This document shows positions 5,334-11,581 of a stretch of DNA of 11,581 bases, piece by piece. The DNA comes from Clostridiales bacterium (GTDB taxonomy: Bacteria; Bacillota; Clostridia; Peptostreptococcales; JAAYPU01), in contig JAAYPU010000131.1 of the NCBI GenBank assembly GCA_012519645.1, forward strand, positions 1 through 11,581. Direction: 5' to 3'. A model generated the notes under the pieces. It did not search any database and was not told the origin of the DNA. It saw only the letters and a list, made by a program, of their open reading frames with translations. Within the stretch, counting starts at the first letter, position 1, and each line of letters starts with the position of its first letter. The position numbers and the translations under genes are program-made.

Positions 5334-6200
5334 TTAAATGGCTTCGAGAATTTGCCGTACATAAGTAGGCAAAGCAAAGCATCCTCCATGTAAATCGGAA
5401 TTATAATACTTTGTTTTCAATCCAAAGCTCTCCCATTTCTCTTTATCATGGTCTTTAATGGGGTCAAGCTTCTTGGAAGCAAACCCAAAATACCAGTATC
5501 CGGAAGCATATGTAGGTGTATTGAACCCATATACCTTGGCAATAGGAAATATTTTTTTGATTTTTTGATGCGCTCTGATCATTTCTGAACGAAAATCTTC
5601 AAAAAATGCTGATTCATGTTGATTGATCAATATGCCCTTTTCATTTAAAATCCTAAAACAATTACTGTAAAAATCATAAGTGAAAAGCCCTTCACTCGGT
5701 CCGATAGGATCAGTAGAATCTACTAAAATCAAATCATATTCACCATCTTTTGCATTCTTAGCAAAAGCAAGTCCGTCTTCAAAGTATAAATGTATTCGTG
5801 GGTCTTTATCTAAAACCTCAGCTGTTTGAGGCAAAAACTTCTGACATAAACGAACGACACGTTCATCGATTTCTACCATATCTATTCTTTCAATATGCTT
5901 ATATCTTGATAGCTCTCTGGCACTGCCTCCGTCACCGCCTCCAATTATCAAAACATTTTTGATATCCGGATTAGTAGCCATGGCAGGGTGAGTGATCATA
6001 TCATGATAAACAAACTCATCCTTTTCGGTAAGCATAATATATCCGTCTAATGTAAAAAAGGTCCCAAATGTTTCATTTTTCATAAAGGCAATCTTTTGAA
6101 ATGGTGTTTCTTCTTCATGAAGATATTCGGCTATATTGAAGGATAATTTTACATCATTGGAATGATACTCAGAGTACCAAAGGTCTTTCCTTGCTAACAA
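5334..6200 (-). CDS. speE: spermidine synthase (putrescine aminopropyltransferase)
   Basis: Transfers the aminopropyl group of decarboxylated AdoMet to putrescine, giving spermidine and methylthioadenosine. The 288 residues show the full family pattern: an N-terminal beta domain (LWYSEYHSNDVKLSF), LDGYIMLTEKDEFVYHDM (51-68), the Rossmann nucleotide loop GGGDGGSARE (87-96), EIDE (110-113), FEDG (140-143) and DSTDPIGP (161-168) with catalytic D161 and D164. The start is TTG at 6200: no ATG or GTG lies in frame between it and an upstream in-frame TAA, AAGGAAG sits 7 nt upstream, and the first residues align with the usual family N-terminus. It follows speD by 22 nt, so the two are cotranscribed. 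Substrate preference for putrescine is inferred from pairing with speD. Confidence 0.95.
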   Translation of the reverse strand: MLARKDLWYSEYHSNDVKLSFNIAEYLHEEETPFQKIAFMKNETFGTFFTLDGYIMLTEKDEFVYHDMITHPAMATNPDIKNVLIIGGGDGGSARELSRYKHIERIDMVEIDERVVRLCQKFLPQTAEVLDKDPRIHLYFEDGLAFAKNAKDGEYDLILVDSTDPIGPSEGLFTYDFYSNCFRILNEKGILINQHESAFFEDFRSEMIRAHQKIKKIFPIAKVYGFNTPTYASGYWYFGFASKKLDPIKDHDKEKWESFGLKTKYYNSDLHGGCFALPTYVRQILEAI

Positions 6201-6222
6201 GACATCACTTCCTTACTATTAA

Positions 6223-6999
6223 TTAGATAATGTTTCTGCCATAAAATATCTCATCCATCTCTTTTCTTAACTCGCTGGTTATTTTTTCTATCTCATTTTG
6301 TGACAGCATATCCGTAGAAAAATTAAACAGATAATCATTTAAATCAAAATTTTTCACCTTACATTTTGTATGAAAAATATTTTCCTGATATACATTTACA
6401 TCTATCATTTGATAATTTTGAGCAATTTCCTTTGAGATATAACTCTGTATCGTACTCAATTCATGGTCTATAAATAATTTTTTACCTGTGATATCCCTTG
6501 TGAAGCCTCTGACTCTATAATCCATAGTCATGATATCGACTTCAAAATTATTAATAAGATAATTTAAGGCATTCAAAGGAGAAATTTCGCCACAAGTAGA
6601 AACATCAATATCTGCTCTAAAAGTACATACCCCGCCTTTTGGATGATATTCAGGATAAGTGTGCACAGTGATATGACTTTTATCCAAATGTGCAAGAACG
6701 ATTTCAGAATTATTCTTACAGGGAATAATTTCCTCTTCACAAATAAGAATTGTAACACTCGCGCCCTGAGGGTCATAATCCTGAACGCTGATATCCAATA
6801 TATTGGCGCCTATAATTTCTGTTACGTTTCTTAATATATCCGTTAATTTTGCGGAGTTATATTCCTCATCTATATATTCGATATAAGCTTGACGATCCTC
6901 GACAGATTTTGTGTAGCATATATCATACATATTAAAGCTCAAAGTTTTTGTAAGGTTATTAAAACCATGAAGTTTCAATTTGCAGGATTCATCTTTCAC
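6223..6999 (-). CDS. speD: S-adenosylmethionine decarboxylase proenzyme, E. coli (class 1A) type
   Basis: Pyruvoyl enzyme that makes decarboxylated AdoMet, the aminopropyl donor for SpeE. The 258-residue proenzyme self-cleaves between K107 and S108 in LDKSHITVHTYPE, S108 becoming the pyruvoyl group. H113 and C136 (in RADIDVSTCGEISPL) are the conserved processing and catalytic residues. A long C-terminal region (MDYRVRGFTRDI, DVNVYQENIFHTKC, EIFYGRN) matches the E. coli type closely and excludes the short Bacillus/Thermotoga type. The start is GTG at 6999; GGAGG (7011-7015) lies 11 nt upstream, and KLKLHGFNNLTK aligns with the E. coli N-terminus. An out-of-frame ATG between that site and the GTG opens a six-codon reading frame overlapping the start. 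It is first in the operon with speE. Confidence 0.96.
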   Translation of the reverse strand: MKDESCKLKLHGFNNLTKTLSFNMYDICYTKSVEDRQAYIEYIDEEYNSAKLTDILRNVTEIIGANILDISVQDYDPQGASVTILICEEEIIPCKNNSEIVLAHLDKSHITVHTYPEYHPKGGVCTFRADIDVSTCGEISPLNALNYLINNFEVDIMTMDYRVRGFTRDITGKKLFIDHELSTIQSYISKEIAQNYQMIDVNVYQENIFHTKCKVKNFDLNDYLFNFSTDMLSQNEIEKITSELRKEMDEIFYGRNII

Positions 7000-7056
7000 T
7001 TATATTCATGCCTCCAAATATTAAAATAATAACTATATCATTAGTAACAATAGTAT

Positions 7057-7085
7057 ATTGTAAACACTATTATTGATTTTTACAA
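7057..7085 (-). promoter_or_regulatory. speD: sigma-A promoter of speD-speE
   Basis: Minus-strand TTGTAA (7080-7085), 17-nt spacer, TACAAT (7057-7062), about 57 nt before the speD GTG. Four of six -35 and five of six -10 positions match consensus. Confidence 0.55.
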
Positions 7086-7103
7086 TACCTTTTTAAAATT
7101 ATT

Positions 7104-7724
7104 TTATTTATGATTCTTTATAATTTTTACCATGTTATTAATTATTTTTGCAGTTAATCCCCATATAACTCTATCTTCATATTGATATATATATATCTGA
7201 TTCATTCCTTTGCGCCAGTTATAATTCTTTCCGTTAGGTATCAGGTGAAACGGAAAATCATCATTAATTTTAGGTAGTATCTCAACCTCATAATACAAAG
7301 GTTCAGAATCTATAAAAAAATCAAAAGGAACCAAAAAGATATCTTCCACTTCGCACCTATTAAATTGTCTTAAAGAAATGTCACAATATTCAAGCTGGCC
7401 TAAATAGCAATATAGAGTAAAATTGCTGTAAGTGATAATGTGGTCTAACTCAGTGATTATATCGACCTTTTCCAAGGGAATATTTAATTCTTCCGAGGTT
7501 TCCCTTATTGCGCAATCTCTTGGCGACTCATTTTCTTCTACCTTTCCTCCCGGAAAACATATTTCGTTAGGCTGCATTTTAAGATTGCCTGACCGGACTT
7601 CAAAAAGAATATTTGCTTTGTTGTCTACATTGACTAAAGGAACTAAAACAGAGAAAAAGCGATATTCATTTAAAATCCGTGCCTCTCTATTATTGAAAAT
7701 ATTTCTTATTCCGGCTATATCCAT
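7104..7724 (-). CDS. Nudix hydrolase of the coenzyme A pyrophosphatase type
   Basis: Probably cleaves CoA or oxidised/acylated CoA to phosphopantetheine forms and 3',5'-ADP. The 206 residues contain the Nudix box at 60-82: G60, E66, R74-E75 and E78-E79 in GGKVEE...AIRETSEEL. Just before it, ILFEVRSGNLKMQPNEICFPGG (39-60) fits the extra NuCoA signature (LxxRS..L..xPGExxFPGG) that marks this subfamily; Gln51/Asn53 replace more usual residues there. No signal peptide or membrane segment. I choose the ATG at 7724 because AGGTGA lies 4 nt upstream; in-frame ATGs at 7757 and 7739 lack a site, and a promoter at 7785-7813 is compatible with all. It is monocistronic between spe and the alarmone synthetase locus. 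The substrate is inferred from the signature. Confidence 0.88.
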   Translation of the reverse strand: MDIAGIRNIFNNREARILNEYRFFSVLVPLVNVDNKANILFEVRSGNLKMQPNEICFPGGKVEENESPRDCAIRETSEELNIPLEKVDIITELDHIITYSNFTLYCYLGQLEYCDISLRQFNRCEVEDIFLVPFDFFIDSEPLYYEVEILPKINDDFPFHLIPNGKNYNWRKGMNQIYIYQYEDRVIWGLTAKIINNMVKIIKNHK

Positions 7725-7784
7725 AAAATCACCTGTCATCCAACTTGAATAATTCATTTAGATATTCATAATTTATTTAATGCT

Positions 7785-7813
7785 ATTATATTTAAATGAT
7801 TTGATTTAAGCAA
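7785..7813 (-). promoter_or_regulatory. sigma-A promoter of the Nudix gene
   Basis: Minus-strand TTGCTT (7808-7813), 17-nt spacer, perfect TATAAT (7785-7790), about 60 nt before the chosen start at 7724. Confidence 0.6.
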
Positions 7814-7831
7814 TATCTTAAAATAAACAGA

Positions 7832-7852
7832 GTTTTTATCCCTGATAAAAAC
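7832..7852 (-). terminator. candidate terminator after the alarmone synthetase gene
   Basis: A perfect 9-bp stem (gtttttatc at 7832-7840, gataaaaac at 7844-7852) with a 3-nt loop lies 16 nt beyond the stop at 7869. The minus strand then reads TCTGTTTATTTT. AT-rich stem with a moderate U-tract. Confidence 0.5.
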
Positions 7853-7868
7853 CCTAGTTTAACATTTA

Positions 7869-8234
7869 TCACCTATATTTTTCTTCTATTATGTTTCTCA
7901 TTTCATCTATTAAGTCATTCAGTATTTGTTCTTTATAAGCTTCATCCGCATCCATATTTTCTATTTCCTCAAATCTATTTCTGTAGAAAAGAGCTATCTC
8001 CTCTTTACCGATACTTTCTAACATATGGATATAAGAGATGATTTTTGAAACTGTATTGGATTTTATTGTAAATATCTCCTGTGCATCTATTACTTCGTCT
8101 CTTATAGAAAGCATCTCCTGATCTAATTGATATGCAACTTCCGCAGATTTTTTCAATTTATCCGCTATGTGAGCCGGTATATTCTCCTTATATTTATAAT
8201 TCAATGAATGCTCAATGGTTGCCCAGAAATTCAT
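7869..8234 (-). CDS. C-terminal fragment of the small alarmone synthetase
   Basis: The 121 codons from the first ATG after the stop begin MNFWATIEHSLNYKY and continue into the helical C-terminal region. No ribosome binding site precedes this ATG (upstream reads CAGAACATTAGCG), and in intact homologues it is an internal Met. The EIQIRT motif lies between the TAA and this ATG and would be untranslated. Independent expression is doubtful. Confidence 0.5.
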   Translation of the reverse strand: MNFWATIEHSLNYKYKENIPAHIADKLKKSAEVAYQLDQEMLSIRDEVIDAQEIFTIKSNTVSKIISYIHMLESIGKEEIALFYRNRFEEIENMDADEAYKEQILNDLIDEMRNIIEEKYR

Positions 8235-8267
8235 CGCTAATGTTCTGATTTGAATCTCGGCTAATAC

Positions 8268-8675
8268 TTAAAAAAGCCCTTTTACGGTAACCACAGGATA
8301 TTTAATAATAATATGATAACTGCGATAGCCGCTTTCTTTTTTATTTTTAATATAATTTTTTTCATATAATATTTCCAGATCTATACCATTTCGTTCTTTG
8401 ATCAAATCAACTACTTTATATATATCATCTTCAAACTGACACATGATACGGATACCGGCGATATCTTCCATTTTTTCGCCTATTTCACTCTCAGAATAGC
8501 CCAATTTCTTAGCCTTTGCGATAATGCTCGACATAGCTTTAACACGCCCGGTTACAAATTCAATAGGCGAATAAGTACTCCTCTTACGGTATTCATCTCT
8601 AAGGGATTTAAACTTGATTTTCAACTCTTCAACGGCCTGCTCATAAGGAAGTAAAAATTCTCTCCAATATATCAC
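8268..8675 (-). CDS. N-terminal fragment of the small alarmone synthetase
   Basis: The 135 codons from GTG to the internal TAA hold the ATP-binding R/K/S/K helix, the catalytic MEDIAGIR motif and GYRSYH, and end at VKGLF. The fragment lacks EIQIRT and the C-terminal helices, so it is expected to be inactive alone. See the full-length entry. Confidence 0.7.
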   Translation of the reverse strand: MIYWREFLLPYEQAVEELKIKFKSLRDEYRKRSTYSPIEFVTGRVKAMSSIIAKAKKLGYSESEIGEKMEDIAGIRIMCQFEDDIYKVVDLIKERNGIDLEILYEKNYIKNKKESGYRSYHIIIKYPVVTVKGLF

Positions 8676-8701
8676 TTCTATACACCGCCTTTAAAATAAT
8701 A

Positions 8702-9586
8702 TCAACCTTTTTCAAGCAATTTTCCTGTGCCTAATGTAATATAAGAACCTATAAGTATTAATAAGATTCCAATGATTACATTCCATGTAATACTTTCTGA
8801 TAATATCAATACTGCAAATATGGGTGCCAATGCCGGTTTAACAAAAAATACCAAGGAAGCAAACACCGCATTAGACTTTTCCATTGCCATAAAATAAGCG
8901 AAGTATCCGATACCTGTAACAAAAATACTTACATAGATCACCAATACAATATTATCAATTGTTATTCCGCTGATAACCGGTCTGCCAATAAATAACAGCA
9001 TACACATCAGTATAAGAGATCCGATAATAAAGCTGATACTTGTTTGCGCAATTCCGCTATATTTGCCTATCCTGCGTTTCCCGTAAGCACTGTAAAGACC
9101 AAAGAATACTGCGGAAGTAAGAGAAAATAAAATGCCTTTAAAATTTTCGCCGCTTGCCATATTGAAAGGATTCATGATAAAAATAAGGCCAACCAAGCTT
9201 ATTATCAAAGCAATCCCTTTCTTAGCCGTTATTTTTTCTCCTGCTATGAAGTGTGCAAACAACATGGTAAACATTGGATTTATACAAAACACTACGGCAG
9301 CAGTAGATGCCTTTGTGTATATTACTCCGAATTGGAAAAAAGTCATACTAAAAAGAATGCCCAAAATACCTAAAATCATAAAATATGTATAATCTTCCTT
9401 ACAAAGTTTGATATTACGCCTTTTTAATTCTTTCAGCGCAAAGGGAAACAATACCAGTCCTCCCCAAAAAAATCTTGTAAAAGTCATTTGAAAAGGATCC
9501 AGTCCTGAAGCAGCTATCTTCAATACAACTTCCATTGTGCTGAAAAATACAGCAGAGATTATAATATACAACAATACATTTTTCAT
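8702..9586 (-). CDS. EamA/DMT-superfamily membrane transporter
   Basis: Inner-membrane protein of 294 residues with about ten hydrophobic helices in two EamA repeats (roughly residues 4-135 and 147-286). Repeat 1 begins LLYIIISAVFFSTMEVVLKIAA and includes FTRFFWGGLVLFPFALKEL. Repeat 2 includes ILFSLTSAVFFGLYSAYGKR and ends in a hydrophobic IGILLILIGSYITLG. Loops are positively charged after helices 2 and 6 (KELKRRN, GKRRIGK). The superfamily exports metabolites, amino acids or drugs, but the substrate cannot be read from sequence. The ATG at 9586 has only a weak site (GGTAGAAAA) and lies 9 nt after the HAD stop, so translation is probably coupled. The alarmone synthetase gene follows by 26 nt. 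Confidence 0.9.
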   Translation of the reverse strand: MKNVLLYIIISAVFFSTMEVVLKIAASGLDPFQMTFTRFFWGGLVLFPFALKELKRRNIKLCKEDYTYFMILGILGILFSMTFFQFGVIYTKASTAAVVFCINPMFTMLFAHFIAGEKITAKKGIALIISLVGLIFIMNPFNMASGENFKGILFSLTSAVFFGLYSAYGKRRIGKYSGIAQTSISFIIGSLILMCMLLFIGRPVISGITIDNIVLVIYVSIFVTGIGYFAYFMAMEKSNAVFASLVFFVKPALAPIFAVLILSESITWNVIIGILLILIGSYITLGTGKLLEKG

Positions 9587-9595
9587 TTCATTTTT

Positions 9596-10282
9596 CTACC
9601 AATCATTACATATAGTATTAAGAATACTTTGGTAATTCTCCAAATCTTTAAAAATAAAATCAGGGTCATATTCTTTCAAATCTTCATATGAAACCCAGCC
9701 TGTCGCAACGGCAATGGATTTTACGCCCAACTTTTTGGCACATTCAATATCATACCATGTATCCCCTATAATGTATATATTCTCTTTCTTAAACTCTATC
9801 TCATAAAGCTTTTCCGTATCTTTTATAGCTTGAATAGCACTCTGCCATTTTTCTTTTGCTGTATCGCCGAAGCCCCCTGTCAAAAAGTAAGGATCCAAAC
9901 CATGAACACCAAGTTTAATTCGCGCGCCTATCTCAAAATTGCTTGTTGCAATGGTATTATATATATTTTTGTTAGTTTTTGAAAACTCTAAAATATTCTT
10001 TATACCCGGCAGAACCCGTTTATTTTTATAGCTGTCTAAAGACTTCTTCAAGGCTATCCCATACATTTCCAATATTAAAGGCCTCTTGTCCTCGGAAATG
10101 TTATGCTGCTTAAAAATTTCTTCCAACACGACCGAGTCCATTTTACCGCCAATTTTAGCATTTTTAAAAGCATTATCCACATTGAAAAGCTCTCTGAAAG
10201 TATCATTGAGAGCCTCTCTTCCGCAGCTGCCGCAATGAATAAGTGTTCCGTCAATATCCCAAACAAATAGTATGTCACGCAT
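9596..10282 (-). CDS. HAD-superfamily phosphatase, phosphoglycolate-phosphatase-like
   Basis: Cytosolic HAD hydrolase of subfamily I. With the start used here (228 residues) motif I is WDIDGTL with nucleophile D9 and acid/base D11. An alpha-helical cap follows (about 17-95). Motif II is the IATSN segment, and motif III/IV are the K in AKEKW and IIGDTWYDIECAKKLG near the C-terminal third. The layout matches Gph/PpaX-like enzymes; the physiological substrate is unknown. I chose the ATG at 10282 because GAAGG lies about 7 nt upstream; the in-frame ATG at 10291 directly abuts that site. It is the first gene of a unit with the EamA transporter (9-nt gap) and the alarmone synthetase. The upstream spacer is repeat-rich and I see no clear promoter. 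Confidence 0.88.
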   Translation of the reverse strand: MRDILFVWDIDGTLIHCGSCGREALNDTFRELFNVDNAFKNAKIGGKMDSVVLEEIFKQHNISEDKRPLILEMYGIALKKSLDSYKNKRVLPGIKNILEFSKTNKNIYNTIATSNFEIGARIKLGVHGLDPYFLTGGFGDTAKEKWQSAIQAIKDTEKLYEIEFKKENIYIIGDTWYDIECAKKLGVKSIAVATGWVSYEDLKEYDPDFIFKDLENYQSILNTICNDW

Positions 10283-10384
10283 ATTTTTCATCCTTCACTG
10301 TATAGGGTATAGATTAGGTCTCTGGTCCAGACATCTGGAGTCTGGAATCCGAAGAAATAGATAATAGATAATAGATAACAAATA

Positions 10385-10419
10385 AAAGTTAATGAAAGAA
10401 TTTGACTTTGTCAAATTCT
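10385..10419. repeat. hairpin repeat, copy 2 (aaagttaatgaa plus stem-loop)
   Basis: The 12-mer aaagttaatgaa (10385-10396) is followed by a perfect 10-bp stem: agaatttgac at 10397-10406 and gtcaaattct at 10410-10419, loop ttt. Compared with copy 1 at 1544-1582, the 12-mer is conserved and the stem differs by paired changes (tttgcc/ggcaaa versus tttgac/gtcaaa). Confidence 0.65.
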
Positions 10420-10567
10420 AACTACAACTGAAAATTGTTAATTGTCATTTTTAATCCATACACCATAAACCATAAACGTGAGCGTAGCGATTTGATGGGT
10501 CTCTGGTTTCTGGTTTCAGGAAAAGTGATTAGTGATTAGTAATTAGTGCTTTCGGTCCGGCTTAGCG

Positions 10568-10635
10568 TGTCATTGCGAGCGTAGCGTGGCAATCCCAGGC
10601 AGATCGCCACGTCGCTGTCGCTCCTCGCGATGACA
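10568..10635. mobile_element. MITE-like GC-rich palindromic intergenic repeat
   Basis: A 68-bp element with terminal inverted repeats tgtcattgcgag (10568-10579) and ctcgcgatgaca (10624-10635), one mismatch, and internal complementary segments (gtggcaatc / gatcgccac). It is far richer in GC than its surroundings. The termini match a family of small palindromic repeats that I know from intergenic regions of many unrelated bacteria (tgtcattgcgag...cgcaatgaca). It has no coding capacity; mobilisation in trans is inferred. Confidence 0.7.
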
Positions 10636-10655
10636 ATCCGAGGATTAATCGTTCT

Positions 10656-10688
10656 ACTATTGTTTAACTATTGCTCAACTATCGTTTA
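10656..10688. repeat. 11-bp direct repeat, three copies
   Basis: actattgttta (10656-10666), actattgctca (10667-10677) and actatcgttta (10678-10688) lie head to tail, followed by ac. It is just downstream of the radical SAM stop codon. Similar tatcgttta words occur near 1470-1490. Confidence 0.6.
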
Positions 10689-10729
10689 ACAGAAGTAAAG
10701 CTTCTATAAAACATACACCACTTATGCCT

Positions 10730-11581
10730 CTAACCTTTTAATTGAAATTTTCTCAAAGCTTTCCCATTCAAATAATCACATCTTGCCCCTTGAAAAGTAT
10801 TTAAGCTTTCCAGTTTTGCTTCAATCATATCTTTAATTTTCCACCAACTCGTATTCCAGTTGCAAAATACTGTATCCTCTTCAGGAGCGCGTCCGGCAAT
10901 TCTTTGGATAACAATTTCAGGAGAAAGATATTCCAAAAACAAAACTACCCTATTTACATAATCATCCAAAGATATCATTTCTATTTCGCCTTTCTCGTAC
11001 ATTCGGCATAATTCGGTATTTCTTTCCACATATAATGCATGTATCTTTACATGCTGAATATCTAAAGCAGAAAGTATCTTTGCCGTTTCTATAACATCTT
11101 TTTCATCATCCCAAGGCAGACTTAGTATAACATGAACACATACCTCAAATTTATACTTTTTTATTCGAAGAACCGCATCTATAAACTCTGCCAGAGAATG
11201 TCCCCTGTTTATTTTGTCAAGAGTTCGATAATTGACAGTTTGGAGTCCTATTTCAATGTTTATTTTTACGGAATATTTTAGGGATATTTCAGATAAAGCC
11301 GTCATATACTCATCAGAAATACAATCCGGCCGTGTGGCAAAGGATAGTTCCACCACGTCTTTTATACAAGCTTCTTCAGCATATTTTTTCAGTTCTGTGA
11401 TCGGAAGATATGTATTAGTAAAATTTTGAAAATAAACAACATATTTATCAGCTTTATACTTTTTTTTAATATATTCAATATTTTTCTCTAGCTGCTCTTT
11501 TACAGAAAAAGTATGCGGGAGATTCTCAAAACCGGTACCCTTTTCTCCGCAGAATATGCATCCGCTCACATCTACGCAGCC
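10730..11581 (-). CDS. radical SAM protein of the YtqA/YhcC (TIGR01212) family, N-terminus beyond the right edge
   Basis: The frame is open to the window end, giving 283 codons plus stop; the start and the first cluster motif (a CPNRDG-like segment in the family) lie outside. Visible cluster cysteines are in GCIFC (11549-11563), binding the 4Fe-4S cluster that cleaves AdoMet. Downstream family marks are FATRPDCI, INIEIGLQT, INRGH, VHVILSLPWDDEKDV (usual form GLPGE), KIHALYVERNTEL-RMYEKGEIE, VIQRIAGRAPEED and a C-terminal NTSWWKIKDMIE...TFQGARCD. The substrate of this family is not known to me. A GTG at 11569 should not be taken as the start because the cysteine motif requires residues upstream of it. 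It is followed by a repeat-rich spacer with no clear terminator, so the transcript end is uncertain. Confidence 0.9.
   Translation of the reverse strand, partial: GCVDVSGCIFCGEKGTGFENLPHTFSVKEQLEKNIEYIKKKYKADKYVVYFQNFTNTYLPITELKKYAEEACIKDVVELSFATRPDCISDEYMTALSEISLKYSVKINIEIGLQTVNYRTLDKINRGHSLAEFIDAVLRIKKYKFEVCVHVILSLPWDDEKDVIETAKILSALDIQHVKIHALYVERNTELCRMYEKGEIEMISLDDYVNRVVLFLEYLSPEIVIQRIAGRAPEEDTVFCNWNTSWWKIKDMIEAKLESLNTFQGARCDYLNGKALRKFQLKG

Larger units (their letters stand above)
7869..8675 (-). pseudogene. small alarmone synthetase (RelA/SpoT synthetase domain, YjbM/RelQ-like), interrupted by an in-frame TAA
   Basis: The family makes (p)ppGpp from ATP and GTP/GDP and acts as a homotetramer in the cytosol. 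Read as one frame, 268 codons give a complete clostridial-type synthetase: FVTGRVKAMSSIIAKAKK (40-57) for ATP binding, MEDIAGIRIMC (69-79) with metal-binding D71, GYRSYH (116-121), then EIQIRT (140-145) and MNFWATIEHSLNYKY (148-162). Codon 136 (8268-8270) is TAA, cutting the protein just before EIQIRT, which is needed for catalysis. Frame is the same on both sides, so this is a nonsense change and not a frameshift; the flanking TTTTTTAA homopolymer also makes a base-call error possible. The start is GTG at 8675 behind AAAGGCGGTG. It is last in the HAD-EamA unit, 26 nt after the transporter stop. No hydrolase (HD) domain is present. Confidence 0.8.
10292..10729. other. gene-free, repeat-rich spacer between the HAD and radical SAM genes
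   Basis: No coding region is convincing. From left to right it has a small inverted repeat (tccagac at 10326-10332, gtctgga at 10340-10346), atagata-type microrepeats (10356-10380), a hairpin repeat (10385-10419), an aactgaaaa/ttgttaattg stretch, gtctctgg repeated at 10318-10325 and 10499-10506, gtgattagtgattag repeats (10526-10548), a GC-rich MITE-like palindrome and an 11-bp triple repeat. The patchwork suggests accumulated repeat insertions. Confidence 0.65.

Noticed and set aside
7000..7103. Riboswitch upstream of speD
   Set aside because: The leader after the predicted promoter is only about 50 nt, with no structured aptamer or terminator-antiterminator pair visible.
7869..8675. A frameshift or programmed ribosomal frameshift at the TTTTTTAA run in the alarmone synthetase
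   Set aside because: The sequences on both sides of the TAA are in the same frame. Shifting +1 meets TAG within three codons, and shifting -1 meets TGA after about 20 codons, so no shift restores the protein.
10397..10419. Promoter for the HAD gene using TTGACA within the copy-2 hairpin
   Set aside because: The -35 match lies inside a palindrome and the corresponding -10 (TAACTT) is poor.

Overview
The window looks like chromosomal DNA from a low-GC, probably spore-forming member of the Clostridia. The reasons are the AT-rich composition, strong AGGAGG-type ribosome binding sites, frequent GTG/TTG starts, a PPi-type phosphofructokinase, a yraN/yifB pair, a class 1A SpeD-SpeE pair and a CtsR-type operator. 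The genus cannot be named from sequence alone. Almost every gene is on the minus strand. Only two are on the plus strand: a small tryptophan/aspartate-rich protein gene and hsp20.

Layout from left to right. 1-488 is the start of a YifB/ComM ATPase gene that runs off the left edge. 727-975 is an 82-residue low-complexity protein gene, placed in opposite orientation between yifB and yraN, which are usually adjacent. 1018-1365 is yraN. 1366-1812 has no gene and holds hairpins and an 83-bp tandem duplication. 1813-3030 is a PPi-type phosphofructokinase. 3244-3633 is an unrecognised Pro/Gln/Arg-rich protein. 3778-4401 is a 3-methyladenine DNA glycosylase. 4760-5176 is a small heat-shock protein behind a sigma-A promoter that carries a CtsR-like operator. 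5334-6999 is a speD-speE spermidine operon. 7104-7724 is a CoA-pyrophosphatase-type Nudix hydrolase. 7869-10282 is a three-gene unit (HAD phosphatase, EamA transporter, small alarmone synthetase) whose last gene is split by an in-frame TAA. 10292-10729 is a repeat-rich spacer with a GC-rich MITE-like palindrome. 10730 to the right edge is a YtqA/YhcC-like radical SAM gene cut by the window end.

Functionally, most of the window is housekeeping: glycolysis, base-excision repair, polyamine synthesis, nucleotide sanitation and proteostasis. SpeD makes decarboxylated AdoMet, which SpeE uses to turn putrescine into spermidine. No phage, CRISPR array, transposase or defence island is visible, and I see no convincing new multi-gene system. 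The parts worth a second look are the nonsense codon in the alarmone synthetase, the extreme composition of the 82-residue protein, the structured 83-bp duplication, related hairpins at two distant loci, and the CtsR-like control of hsp20.
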